From Aldrovandia affinis (taxonomy: Eukaryota; Chordata; Actinopteri; Notacanthiformes; Halosauridae), in NCBI GenBank assembly GCA_029706075.1, contig JAINUG010000115.1, forward strand, positions 554,501 through 618,500: a DNA stretch of 64,000 bases, read 5' to 3'. The number at the start of each line of letters is the position of its first letter. Positions within the stretch are counted from its first letter, which is position 1. Positions 35,172-48,400 of the stretch are shown here, one piece after another. The notes beneath the pieces were generated by a model. The model ran no database searches. It worked only from the letters and a program-made list of their open reading frames with translations, and was not told the origin of the DNA. Made by a program: the position numbers and the translations under genes.

Positions 35172-36677
35172 ACTTATTCACCACAGCCAATCCGCCTTCT
35201 TCTTTAAACGTGTTTATCGTGTTGATCAAGTAAAGCTCGTGGGAAGATCTTTCAGCCGTGTCTCAGCCTGGTCATTCTTGCAATTTGATGAAGTATGACT
35301 AGTACTATATTAAGTTATTCGTAAATGTCTTGCAGGGGCGTGGCCACATGGGTGGCAGCTGCCACGCTTGAAATGAGTTCTGCTACTCTGCTTGCCACCC
35401 GAACTCCAAGCTCAAAATTGTTGTTGATTAAAATATTACTAAAATTGTATTTAAAGTATTTTCGATTATACATCTTATCGTAATATGACACGGAATCCGA
35501 CAAAACTTATATGCGCAAAATGCTGTTCGCTCAGACACTCGGTTCCTCGGTCAGCTCTGAATGTTCCCTTCCTTCATTTCTGGTTGCACACAGGTGGGTT
35601 AGCTAATTAAGTGCTCTGAAATGGTGGGCCTTAATTTGCCACCATAACAGTTCATTTGTGAAAGAGTACAATAACTTTGTTCACAATGGAACATTTCGCA
35701 GGATACGTAACGTTAGCAAACACGACTAGACAGACAGGACAAGGTCTACTAGAAGGTTATTCTACTGATGCTAATGTGAAGCTAGCTAGCTCTATTGAGA
35801 CCATTCCAACTGCTGTTTGCACAGCCTGTTCATTGCTCTCAAAGCGCATTTAAACAAATTCAAGGCTATCGGTATGCTGAAAAATTAAATTATGAACATG
35901 CCATGAAAGTGGCTTCAAGTAAGTTAGCCGCCTAGTAGCTACCTAGTTAGCTCTGCCTCTGCGTGCGAGTAATTTAGCATTTAATCCCAGAATGGAAACG
36001 TGGATGAATTTGGAAAACGTTTTGCTGGACAGCATGACCATCACCGTATTCAGCTCTTCTGAACCGAAACACATTTTTTTATTTGCAAAAGGATTTCAGT
36101 GCATTTTTTATATGCAAATACATGATATATTTTTAATAAAGTTTGTAACTTGGATCAATTTTATATGGGTCATGCAGATTTTAAAATCTCAATTGAGAGG
36201 CCTGTTACACACCTATGCTATTTTATATAGGCTAACTGAATCATATCAAGCTCTTCATATTTATTAATCATTATTCCAGAGTCAACATACATCTTCTCAT
36301 GGAGAAATTACACACCCAGTCTGGGCAAAGAGAGTGATTGTGTCCGAGAGCAGCAGTGCTGTCTCCCCTCCCTGACTGTTCACTTCATGATGTCAGCAAA
36401 GCAACTTAAAAGGGACATAACTGTGACAATTGCCTTAAGTCCCCCATCAGGGACACCACCCCGAGCATGGGAGTGCTCTGTTCTGAGCACAAAGGAACAG
36501 ACATTTGCAAGGTGCTCCCAGCAGTGTATTACATAACTGCCATTATCGGCACCCTCTGAATACTGAACAATTTTGCATCAGCTGGACTTGAAATGGTGGA
36601 CACTCATCCATTTGTCTACTGTTTCCAGTTGGCCATTCCCAAAGTTGGGGTTAGATTGACCATGAGAGACTTTCATC
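35172..36677. other. Stretch without a supported gene
   Basis: No coding exon, RNA gene or identified repeat. Short open frames only. Confidence 0.4.
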
Positions 36678-37243
36678 ATACATTTTACATTTTAAGCCTT
36701 TAGCAGATGCTCTTATCCAGAGCGACTTACAAGATATGCATTAATACATGGTAGGAACAATCATAGTTTGCGCATGAGGTCAGTGCAGTAATACAGCGAT
36801 AGACATTGTTGTAGGCAGCTGCATACCATACCTATAACACTGGGAAGGAAAAGGTTAGTAATTTAAAAACAAAAAAATCTAAATGAGAAGGCAGGGATAC
36901 ATATACAATAAGTGTTGAGCAAGTCGGCAGTGGTGATGACAATAGGCTAGATGTACAGAATTCAGTGGTAGTGGAGTCTGAAAAGGTGGGTTTTGAGTCT
37001 CTTGTGGAAGATCGCAAGTGATTCCGCGGTCCTGACTGATTGCGGAAGGTCATTCCACCACCGAGGAGTCAGGACAGAGAAGAGGTGAGACCGCGAGGAA
37101 CGGCTGCCGGGCGCCCGGAGGGATGGGACAGTCAGTTTGCCAGAGGAGGCTGAGCGGAGGGGTCTGGCTGAGGTGTAGGGTGTGATGAGCATCTGGAGGT
37201 AAGGGGGAGCAGTTCCTCTAGCCGCCTGAAAAGCAAGCACCTG
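36678..37243 (-). mobile_element. 5'-truncated L2 LINE fragment
   Basis: The minus strand encodes LAFQAARGTAPPYLQMLITP, then RWWNDLPQSVRTAESLAIF and HLFRLHYH, followed by the 3' UTR ending in the tail motif (plus strand TTTAGCAGATGCTCTTATCC at about 36700). It is the same family as the 455-1857 copy and is cut off at about 37243. Confidence 0.88.
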
Positions 37244-38934
37244 GTTCTGGTTCATAACTGGTTCTAGCCACGGTGTGTCAGCTGCAGCCTTACTTGTCAA
37301 AATGAACAATCTTCATCAAACTCGTAACTGCAGTGAAAGAGCTGGCGATGCTTTATTTCAAGTGTGACTAACAAAGTTGAGGTGTGGTGTTACCATGACA
37401 ACTAGACCACTACGCTTTTAAACAGCACCCATATCTCACTGAATGCCGCCCCTGGCTTCCAAAATCATGTGTCACTGTGACAGTTGTGTCATCTCCTACT
37501 AAAATATTGACTCGTGTTTGTCATAGCAATGGGGGAATACATTTTGTTTGTTTGCCCACACCTTTTACTTTTTTATCTCCAATTTGGAATGCCCAATCAA
37601 TTCATAGGCCCCTCTCACCAATTAGGGAGAGTGCAGACGATCTCCCCCAAAGCGCATGCAGCCAAGGGCCGCTTATCTCTGTAGTCAATTAGCTGATACA
37701 CCTGATTAACCAGGGGCCTGTCTCACAAAGGAAGTTCAACATAGTCAGGATATCTTTATGTTAGCTGGTTACACAAAGCCTAATAAAGGCAATTACGGCT
37801 AACCTATCTCACGACGGTAGTTATCAACTTGCTCTGTCAACCCTGATGTGTGAGATCCAGCTATGAGCGTGTGCACACAAAAGGGGTGGCGTTTTTAACA
37901 CAGCCAATCGCATACAACATGGAGAGATCTAGAGCACTGTTTCACGAAGCTGGATTGGTGGGTTAGCGAGCTAACTTTGGGCTTAACCCCAGGGTTTTCG
38001 GTCTCATTACTGTGGCTCACCCAGGGCTGCCGGTGATGGGAATGTGAGTGCAATCTATTGCACATATCAGAAAATTACACTGCACATAATATGCAACAGA
38101 AAATGTTATTCATTATTGATAACTATATACATATGACTACATAAACTGTATGTTTGCTGAGGTTCTCTGTATCACCAACGGAATACGTATATATAGAAAA
38201 CGTAGGGCAATAAATAGTTTGCTGCACAGTGATTGCATGACTTTGATGAGTGGCTTTTGTGACATGCGGCTCCAGAAGCTTGCAAAGATACAATATTACC
38301 TCCATGGAGAATCTGTACTCTGATATAAAAAAAACAGTTACATAATTCTCTAGGATTGGTGAGGCCATTTTCCAGAGAGCTGATTGGTGAGGAGGTGGGA
38401 TTTTTATTGGATTTGATCCATTAGCCTGAACTTAACCTACTCCGGAGCAGGTTAGGTAAGTAGCATAAGTTGACTAAAACCTTCCCTCACCAGGTGACAG
38501 CTAATTTTGCACTGCCCTAGAAGGCTGCTGGTCACATTTAGCTTCAGCATGGTCAGGATTTTGGTACCAGACCATGGGGCAACCCACTAAACGGACACCC
38601 AGTGTATTAGCAGGACGAGTCACGTGGCAGCCTGTACCTGTTATTTTTTTACACACGGCTCCACAATGTCCAAAGCTACATCTAATCTTTAAAGGAGATG
38701 GGAACCTAGATCATGTGCCCAGAGCAGATGGTGAACATGTTCACTGTGACCATCCTTAGAGACAGTTTTCGGTATGTATACGGTCTATACATTAATGACC
38801 TGGTGTGGAGACACAGGTGATTAGACATCAATGCTATGTCTGCTTACTGCTCAATTGCGCAGATTTTATGGGTGACATTTTCCCTGATGATTTTCAATGT
38901 CTGCTTTGTAATCAAATAGAAGATGTCTTTTTTT
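37244..38934. other. Repeat-rich stretch without a supported gene
   Basis: At about 37565-37720 a block reading CTCCAATTTGGAATGCCCAAT and AGGGAGAGTGCAGACGATCT looks like a degraded interspersed repeat related to other fish repeats. No gene is supported. Confidence 0.35.
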
Positions 38935-39185
38935 TTCTTTTGCCCGTTTTTTCCCAATTTGTAGCCTGTACCCTCTATTTTCATTTTGTAATCAAAGAGA
39001 ACATGACCTATTGTCTTGAGATCTTCCACGGACTCCATTAAGGTCAGACTCGTGCCGGCTCCCCCCTCCCCGGAGGCGGACAGCCAAGTCCGATCGGGCT
39101 GACGACCAGGCCGGTCTGTAAAGGGGTCCTAGCACACCATCAAAGCGTGGTGCACTGACCGCTGCGCCATCCGCCAGGCCAGAAC
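38935..39185 (-). mobile_element. tRNA-derived SINE-like repeat, minus strand
   Basis: Read on the minus strand it begins CCTGGCGGATGGCGCAGCGG and GTGCTAGGACCCC, which resembles a tRNA box A/box B head, continues with a G/C-rich body (GGCTGTCCGCCTCCGGGGAG) and ends with CAAATTGGGAAAAAACGGGC. The body and end match the degenerate copy at 12030-12315. Confidence 0.55.
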
Positions 39186-40840
39186 AAGTCTTGCACAAGG
39201 TCAGACTGGCCCATTATCTAAAGGGGGTCCAGAAATGGGGCCCAGTGCACACAGGCCCATTATCTTCAGAAAGGGAGTGGCAAAATATACAGAATAGGTG
39301 CCCAAGGCTTTCTCACCTTTCTGAGTGTACTGGACTAGTGTGGCTAGACCCTGGCCCAGAATAATGTTAATTAATGTATAGAACCCCCACCCCCTTTTTC
39401 TTTCTTAAGGAATTTAGTCCTACTATGTTTTTCCATTGTGCTCCCCATGTGAAAAATGCCATTCTAGTAATAGCTAGTGACTCCGTCTGGGGTAAAAACC
39501 CAACCCACATCGAGTAAGGTCGGGAGGACTATTGCCTTCAGGGCCAGGATCTTACCCATCATGGTGAATGGCCGTGAGCTCCAGCCCCGTCCCCAGGACG
39601 CAGTGGAGGGTCTCTTCCCAGCTCTGGTTCCTCTCTCTATCGGACTGGGATTTCTGCCTCAGGAGTTTGGTGGGACTCGTTGTACCATAGCTGAACAAGG
39701 TGGGAGTAGTGCTAGCTAGGTAGCACTTGCTGCAAATGTATTACATAACTTTCTAACATGTCTGGCTAGTAAGATACAAAACATCTGACTAGCTACCCAA
39801 CTAACTTAATTAGTCATTGCTACCCAAAAACATTTTCATGGTATGTTTTTGTTCATACGTTATAGAAATTGGCTGGCTAACTATCAAGATATATTTCTGG
39901 GTAAGTTAGAAAACAATTCCACTTTATAAGTTATTGCAATCTTTTGATCAAAGTAAATGAGTCCTGTTGCTTTAACAATCTGCTACACAGGCTTTCTGAT
40001 CGACGGTCTGGATATTATTTTCCGTAAATTGACAAATCACGCTGATGAGCTGCAGTGTCCGTTTGAAGCTCTGGCAGTGAAGTAACATTGATCCTTGTTT
40101 ATGCAGCGCGTTCCTTTGGGCAAATGAATATGGAAGTTGTTTTAGAAGTGAGAAGGATTTGCTGTGCGTATACATGACATAGGCTATGCATGGCTGTCAG
40201 ACAATCAGAATCGAGTTTTCTTCCAAGTCGTGGTGTATATTCTTGAATATGCCACGTCGTGGTTTATATTTTATGTATACATATATTTGTATGCATTTTT
40301 TTCAGCAATATTCCAATGTAGTATACATTATAAATCAAAATTGACAATAATATTCTTGTTAAACTGGTATTGTTAGCTGCAGCATGGAAAAGGCTGTAGT
40401 TCAATTCACTCATTCAATGTCAATTCACTCATATTCCTTCATGTACTGGATCCGTTTTTATCCGTGTTGTTTGTAAATAATTATGGGAGATATGAAGTCT
40501 ACCTGAGCAGACTCAATTGGAGGGCATGAAATTAAGGGTGAGAAAACAAAAATGTAGATTTCACTTCTCATAGTGAAACGGAGAATTTACACGTCCGGGA
40601 CTTACAAGGGATTCCTCCAAGTGAGGACAGCGAGTTAAGTGAGCGAATGAACAACATTTTGGACTGGGGAGTTTGTTCTCTTCCTTGAACTCGTCTATAC
40701 CTTAAAGCTATACTAATTAATTTGACATCAGCGCTCGGTGACAGAGCGACTTCCTAAACAAATGCACTAGAATGCAAACAAACTGAAATCCAAACAGATT
40801 GGCCTCCGGCGCTAGTTGTTCCTGTCTACCATCTAGTTCA
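39186..40840. other. Stretch without a supported gene
   Basis: An open, G/C-richer segment at 39477-39719 has no recognised domain and no matching splice sites. Nothing else is supported. Confidence 0.35.
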
Positions 40841-41041
40841 CAGGTGTCAAACTCATTCCATCGAGGACAGAGTGTATGCAGGTTTGTATTGCAACCAATG
40901 CACTACACCAGGTGATTTCACTAATTAGCCCACGTCTTCGACCAAGGGAGGGACCTAATTAAAATCACCTGGAGTAGTGCATTGGTTGCAACAAAAACCT
41001 GCATACACTCGGCCCTCGATGGAATAAGTTTGACACCCCTG
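40841..41041. mobile_element. hAT-type MITE, large fold-back (CAGGTGTCAAACTC family)
   Basis: Left end CAGGTGTCAAACTCATTCCA and right end GGAATAAGTTTGACACCCCTG are inverted, and the inversion continues inside (TGCATACACTC / GAGTGTATGCA; GCAACCAATGCACTAC / GTAGTGCATTGGTTGC), so the whole element can fold into one hairpin. A related copy with a perfect 8-bp target duplication lies in nop56 intron 8. Here TCTAGTT occurs near both ends, but the duplication is blurred. Confidence 0.82.
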
Positions 41042-44000
41042 AATTCTAGTTTATGTTAGAAGAATAAAAAGAAACACTAAATACTAGCTAGCTAAACTAA
41101 ACACTAGAGGACCTAAAAGCATAAACAAACATTAAACATTAAACATTCAACACAAATGGTACTTAGACAGAAGTAGAAAATGTGTAAACGGTGTTTTTGA
41201 GATGAAAGTGTCTCAGCGTATTAGCACTGATGACGAGATAGCATCTTTCCTCCTTGACAGGGGAGCAAGGCTGGTTAGTGTTTGCTAGGATAGCTTTTAC
41301 TTGTAACAAGGCTAACTCAACACGTTTCTGCACTTACAATGGCTGATCAGGTCTAGTTATAATATATTGTAGGTCCGGAACTTACTGAATGCCTACAAAA
41401 CAGTATAGGAAAACTAGAGTCAAATATATTTATGCATAAATGTCCTTTCTATAAAACAAAATGCTTGATATTTCTCACTATTAGTTAGGGCCACCAGTTT
41501 CTGGCCCGCGGGATGATATTTGTTCCTTGCCCGCAGCACCATAATACTCAACTTGTTTTGGCGCGTACTGAGTGCCCGCGAGTGAATGCAATCCCTCTTC
41601 ACTTCAGTCATCCACCAGACTAAACATCGCCGCCGATTTTCATCTCCCTCTCCCCCAAAATGGCAAAAAGAAAGGTCTGAAAACAGGGGTTTCAAGACAG
41701 GTGGGAGGCAGAATTGTTCGAAGTAAAAGGAAAGCCTGTGTGTCTTGTGTGTGGAGACAGCGTGTCTGTGATGAACAGGGTTGGGTTGTAACGGAATACA
41801 TGTAACGGCGTTGCGTAATCCACAAGTAACTGTATTCCAATTTCATCTACATCTTTAATAAAAATTAATTTTGCCTTGGAATGCTTGGTGGAAAGTTTTT
41901 TACAAACATTAATGAATTAAAGCTACAGCATGAAATTATCACGCCACAGCTCACGAAAAGCTGCACAGAACCAAAAACTGCGTTAAAAAAATGCGTTTAA
42001 AAAAGCGCGCGCCCACACTCAGACAAACATTGATAGGGACAAGATGGAAGAAAAGTCAGCTTTTAGTTTGTGGCGTTATGACACAATTTCCAGTTTAAAG
42101 AAGAACATGGGAAAAATCTGTCGGTCCAGTGTACCTTGTGTCTGCACTTGGAGTAAGTCAGTTTAATGAACACAGTTCTGCAGTAATTTGCTGTTACCTG
42201 ACCTTAGCCTACGGTTTGAGGCATCGCATTAACTGCTCTGCTAATTTTAACTGCTTTCTGTATTGTTGAAACGATGACATTTTATTTTATTCTTTTTATT
42301 TTTCCCAGTTTTCTCCCAATTTGGTAGACAATTGTACTATACGTTTACACAGCCCGCCAACACTGGCACTTTTCAACTGTTATTCCAGTCATCAAAAGTA
42401 CATTGTTTAAGATGCTGTGTTTGAGTTATTCACGATTCAAAACAGTAAAATAACTTGCCTTCAATATCCCTTTGCTTTTTATTATGATTAATTTTGAATC
42501 TGTCCATTCTAATTCCATAACATGTTAATGACGACGACTACAACAAAAATGATACAATGTTGCATATATTTAGCTAAATTGACATCTCAAATGTATTAGT
42601 ATTTATTATTAAATGAACAGAATCTCAACACAGTGGAAAGTTGAACATGATAAATAATAACTATTTAAATGTATTACTGATCAAAAAAAAGTGAACTGCA
42701 AAAGTTTAAACTTTAGTACAGATGGTGTCCCAACTGACAGTAATGTTTACGTTTGAGACACACTCGGATTACTTTCAGAGCCGTGTAATCAGTAATCAGG
42801 CACTAATTACATTTACAAAGTAACCCTCCCAACCCTGGTAGCACATACCTGTGTGAACAACTGTTTTCATTGATGAAACTAAACAAAACATCACATACAC
42901 TGTGACAGTAGGATTTTTGATCCCAAACAACATTGATAAGGTATGTTCAGGAGTACCTAATCAAGCCAAGAACCACATATATGACCAGCTCAGTTTTATA
43001 AACAGATGACTTCTTATTTTTGATCAGTATTTGAGGAACAGATAAATTAAGCCCCTAAAAAACTGTCCTCACTGTCATGTGGTGCATGCACATTTGATTG
43101 AGCTAATCAAGCCAAGCTTCCCAGTTTTATAAACGAACAGCCGGAGTAAGGCTGCCACCTGCTGGACAATGAAGATTGCACAAGATTAATTTACAAATTA
43201 GCACATGGGTGCTCTCACACGCTGTGGCAACAATATAACTGACATTGACTTTGGTCACTTGTAACAGTAATATCAAGACAGAAAAAACACACAATTTGAA
43301 ATAAAAGGCTTGGTCATTACAAGTCACACCCCCAGCCGGCCAGAGGAGGATGGGCTTGAGTCTCTTGAGTCTAAGATTTCTTCCTATTTGTTCCATCTGG
43401 GAGTGTTTCCTTGCCACTGTTGCCCTAGGCTTGCCTTTGTGGGGGGTTGGGGCTGGGGTCTGCTGCAAATCGTATTGTGACAAATGTTTTGTAAAATGCA
43501 CTATACAAATACATTTTGATTGATTGGCTGGTTTACAGAGACTAATCTCCATTCAGACCATGCTGGTTGCATTTGCAGTTGTTGACTGAAACAGTGCCAT
43601 TAATCACACAATTCCAGCCTATTCTGTGTTGTTTTACCTTCAGTAGTTCTTACAGAGGTATTTTGGCTTATCCCCAATGACAGTGCCCAACTACTCCTCC
43701 CCGTAATGCTGTGATTGGAGGATAAAGCCAGTGATAGACAGAGACTTATCTTAGGTACGCACTGTCGGGTAGGTGCCTTTTAGTCATGCTGCGCAGGCAG
43801 ACAGAGTAGGGCCAACATGGGCGGGTTTACTGCTCCATGAGTGAGGCCAGGGCACATGGTATGATTGACCTTGTCACTTGGTAGCCATGTTTTTGAGCAT
43901 ATTATTCCTCTCCAAATATCAGCTCAAGCAGCATCTCTATATAAATGAAACTGGCTTCCCCAGGCCCTAGTGATGTTTGATATCGCCGTGATTCTCAACC

Positions 44001-45320
44001 TGAGAGGAGCATATGCTGGACCTTCCTCCAAATTGTATATTATGGATTATGGGCTAAGAAGGGAGTGAGCCACCCCTCCCCCCCTCCAAACACCAAATAC
44101 TTAAAGTGTGACCTGTTGTTGGCTTGATGCAGATTTTGGTGGAATTCTACAAGTTTATTTTTCCTGTTCTCTTGGAAGATCTGGTTCCAGCTCACACCTT
44201 GGCTGCGTGTGTTTGCATTTTTGGAGAGAGACAAGCTTGGTTTGATATATTTTCTTCCATTTAATCTATTTTGTGATTGTTACATGTCAATTTTATGTCT
44301 AGGATTTAGTATTTGTTAAAGTAGTATTTTGTCTAATTGTTGTAACTGAATAAACCAGATTTCTTTTTTAAACAAAAATTTGGTTATTTAATTGACAATT
44401 GGTATCCTGTGTAGTAATTATTATATTAAATCAAATAAATATATTTTACATGTAGGATAAGTGAGGGGTTTTAACACATAATACCACTTGTGTTCAGTAT
44501 TCAGAGTGCTGGACTTTAACTAAGGGCATTTGACTGTTAAGGCTACTGGATTCAGGGAATAGACATTTTTATTCTAACTTCACTGTTCCGACAGCACGGT
44601 ACCCATGGCAGGGCAATCCACATTTTATTCTGAATGGCTGACAGTGACATGGGTAGTGCCAGTTTGGGAAATGCAGCAACAAAGGATGGTGGACCTGTTA
44701 GAGACACTATGAGAAAATAATAAATTATTTTAGATCCAAAAATGTATTCCATATTGCACCCTGTATGAACTGGCACTGACCGAGTCAGTGACCCCACAGC
44801 AGTGTCAGAAAGGAATTATTTTTGTCAACCAGCAAGATTGGCAAGTGGATAAAAAAATCTCAGATTTGTTATGAGCAATGAATACACAATGAATAATGAC
44901 ATCATGAAGTCACATCAGCAAGCTTTTTAATTGAACTAATCTATTAATTCATTTTAACTATTCAATTTCTTCCCCCTCTGCATCAATTAACCACCTCTTC
45001 TTTCTTTGTGCTGTTCCAATGACAAAAGCATGTCGATCAGACTCCTGTGTACCATTAGCAAGCAAGCATGCCTCCCTTTACCCCTTTATAAACTCATTTG
45101 AGTTAACTTCCGTTCTAAAATATACGTTTTCATATAAAACATAATCAATTATATACATTACTGATGGTAAATGAATAATCTAGCAAATCAATAAATCACT
45201 ATAAAACAAAATCCACTGTAGTCACAAAGCTAAGTTAAGTGGTCATGTATTCAAGAATGGCGAGCGGATTGTCGTCTGTAGTTCTCGGACCGACGGTAGG
45301 TGGCGTGTGTATGTATTCCC
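41042..45320. other. Stretch without a supported gene
   Basis: No gene is supported. Around 43405-43523 a block ending CACTATACAAATACATTTTG, ATTGATTG resembles the 3' end of a fish retroelement family (a polyadenylation-like tail that often reads ATACAAATAAAATTG). Otherwise AT-rich with no identified repeat. Confidence 0.4.
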
Positions 45321-45327
45321 CGGTTTA

Positions 45328-45351
45328 TCTCGCGATATTAGGAACTGTAGT
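45328..45351 (+). promoter_or_regulatory. nop56 promoter motifs (TCTCGCGA-like and ZNF143-like)
   Basis: TCTCGCGATA at 45328-45337 is one base from the TCTCGCGAGA palindrome found in many housekeeping and ribosome-biogenesis promoters. GGAACTGTAGT at 45341-45351 is one base from the GGAATTGTAGT core of the ZNF143/SBS site. They lie 97-120 bp upstream of the nop56 start codon. Function is inferred. Confidence 0.4.
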
Positions 45352-45447
45352 TGTGGAGCCACATGGGAAGAAGTGCGAATCTGCTAGTTAGTAGTCGCGT
45401 GCTGTAGTAGAAGACACACCGTGTGCAGCATCTGGACGTTAGCAGTC

Positions 45448-48400
45448 ATGGTGAGATTAAATTATATGCACGTATTCGATTTGTAAAAATGATCAACATC
45501 ATGTGTGTTTAAAGATGGTATCAGGCAGGGTTAGAGTGTGGATGATTTTAAATTGCAGGAGGTAACGTAAATCGGCTAGCCCTTCTAGACGGACATTTTT
45601 TTGTCTTGTTGGCTAAGGTTAACGTTATTGCATGTTTGCAACATTCCAAAACCCATTTGTTTTACGAATGGTCATGTTGCTTCCAAAAAAATGCTTCCTA
45701 GTGAGAATGGCTGTATGTGCGCTAGTAGTGCGTTAAATCGCTAACGTTACGTCTTTATATTTTATGGCAGTGGAGGAGCTCGCCATTTAGGCCTCGATTT
45801 TGAAAAATGTAATTGTGGGTAACTTTGTTGCATCACAGAGTGCTGAATTGGATAAACGAATTATCTTGATAACGCCACAGTGATCCATTTAATGTTAAAC
45901 CTTCGCTTATATTGTTTAAACGATATTTCTTGAACAGTGTTTGTAGTACGACTGCTAGTTGGACCTAAAGCCGGTGCCCACGTGTTGGCTAGAGGTTGCC
46001 ATGAGTCCGTAATTTGGTATGTTAGCGGTCTTAACAATAGAAGTTGGATGACGGGGGATTTACAAGCTGCATACAATGAGCAGAGGTAGTTGTAGTAAAT
46101 TGTGCGAGATGAGTGGTTTGCTAGCGATTCCTCATTTAATTTCCGCTCCATGTCGCCACGTGGTTGCGTTGTAGCATAGCTAAAGTTCCGCAGCTAGCTA
46201 GCGAACGTCACGTTCCGCCATGCGGCCGAGTTTATAAGCTGACCAGTACATACGATTCTAATTAATATTAACCTTGCACAATGGAATAATGTGACAATCG
46301 ACATTTTATACATGTTTTGGCGTATGTTGAGTACTATTTTAAATAGTGTAGTTAAAATTAGGTTAAACTCCAGATGTGTGTTATTTGGGAAATGATTTAT
46401 CCTGGTAAAAATAACGAGTTCGGGCAGCGAGAATGGGCGAAATGGACGTAAACGTTACCAATCTCTTAAAAGTAGCTAGTCATCTTCTCACACGTGGTTC
46501 TTCCCTACCTAGGTGCTGTTGCACGTCCTGTTTGAACATGCAGCTGGCTATGCTCTATTCGCCATCAAAGAGGTGGAGGAGATTGGCATGCTACTGCCAC
46601 AGGTTCGTGCATTGCCCCCTCTCCTGTACGTTTTGATGGTTTTATGGAAAATATACAGCCTTAATCTCAATCTTAAATTAAAACGTGCTTGTACCTGATT
46701 TTCCTATTCCTCAGGTGGAAGAAAGTGTTCTCAACATTGGGAAATTCAACAATGTGGTGAGCCTGGCAGCTTTTTTCCCCTTCAAGTCAGCCCAGACTGC
46801 CCTGGAGAACATCAATGCAATCTCAGAAGGTGAGAAATTGTGGTAGATGGGTGGATTTTTTAATACCTTGTTGGGTAAGGTTAAGGTTAATTGTATGCCT
46901 TGTTGGGCTGGTGAATTATTTGGTGCATCTCTGAAATTCGACATGGATCTACTTCCTGTGGGAATGCGCTCAGGTGTAGTGATGTTTCAATAATCTGTCA
47001 ATCCACTGATCAATGGTGATGTCAGCACAATTTCAGACTGAACATCTGAGCCTAGTCAATATATCAGCCTGTAATCCAAGGATTTAGCGTGTCGCTTAAT
47101 GATCCAGCCTTGATGTCGCTAGACCACTGGTCAACCCCTCCGCTAATGATGGAGGTGGAGGAAAAAATTGCTCGTCTGTTGATGGACATGCATTTCTATC
47201 TCTGTACAGGAGTTGTGCATGCAGACCTCAAGTTGTTCCTGGAGACCAATCTGCCCTCTGGTGGTAAGAAGAAGCAATTGCTGGGCGTGTCCGATGCGAA
47301 GATCGGGGCAGCTCTGCAGGAGGAGCTGGGACTCTCCATCCAGACCAGCGGTGTTGTGGTCGAAATACTCCGAGGTAGACTGACGATGAATGCAGACCCT
47401 GCATGTCTTTAATTCTGCACATAATGGGAGTTTTTATATCTTGTCTGGACTGCAGAAACCTTAAATACTTTGGCTGACTGCACAAATGACTGTTGGAATT
47501 GTTTGTTTGCTTTGTTGGTTGAATTGTTCGTTTGCGTTGCATTTGAAGATGACAAATCAAGGTGGCATTTATTAGTGTATATGCTTGTGGGTAAATGCCC
47601 CATAATCTTTAATCTGAACTTTGTGACGTACAGTGAATTCACTTGATGATTCTTAATCGCACAGCGTCTATCAATCTCAGTGAATTGAATGGCATCCGAC
47701 AATGGATGTAACATTCCTGCATAAAGAAACGCATGTTGTGGCCCCCTGTTTGAGGGGTGAAAAGCCTGAGCTGTTGTGATGTTATTAACTACACTGATCT
47801 GCTGATGTCTCATACTGAAAAGCTGAACAGTCAGGCTGGGTGTCTGGGGGCTGCAGTTCACTGTTAATAATCACAGAGGAATTAATGGGTGTTCTGATCT
47901 CTTCCCCCATATATACATATATACACGCACAATCCATTAGGTATTCGTCTGCACTTCCACTCCCTGGTGAAGGGGCTCACGGCCCTGGCAGCCTCCAAGG
48001 CGCAGCTAGGTTTGGGCCACAGCTACTCCAGGGCCAAGGTGAAGTTTAACGTCAATCGGGCCGACAACATGATCATCCAGTCCATCGCCCTGCTGGACCA
48101 ACTGGACAAGGACATCAACACCTTCTCCATGCGCGTGCGGTATGTCTCCCCCCCCCACACCACAGCCACGGGACACCACATGATGTTATACCAAATCTGT
48201 CAATCCACTGATCTCTCTGATGACAGCCTCTAGGTGCTGATCTGTCCCGTGCTTGTGGCAATTTAACACAAAATAATCATTTTAAATACTGTAACCCGCA
48301 CGCGCACACACACACAGTGCTGTAATGACCTCCCCTTTCTCTGCATGCATGACTGCCAGGGTTGGGATCCGTTTCAATTCAGGAAATTAATTTAAAATTC

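Noticed and set aside
39477-39719. Coding exon on the plus strand
   Set aside because: Open for 80 codons in G/C-richer DNA but without recognised family, conserved splice sites or neighbours.
47636-47686. Possible extra box C/D snoRNA in nop56 intron 4
   Set aside because: AATTCACT pairs with AGTGAATT around TGATGAT, but the D position reads CTCA rather than CTGA and no guide match was found.
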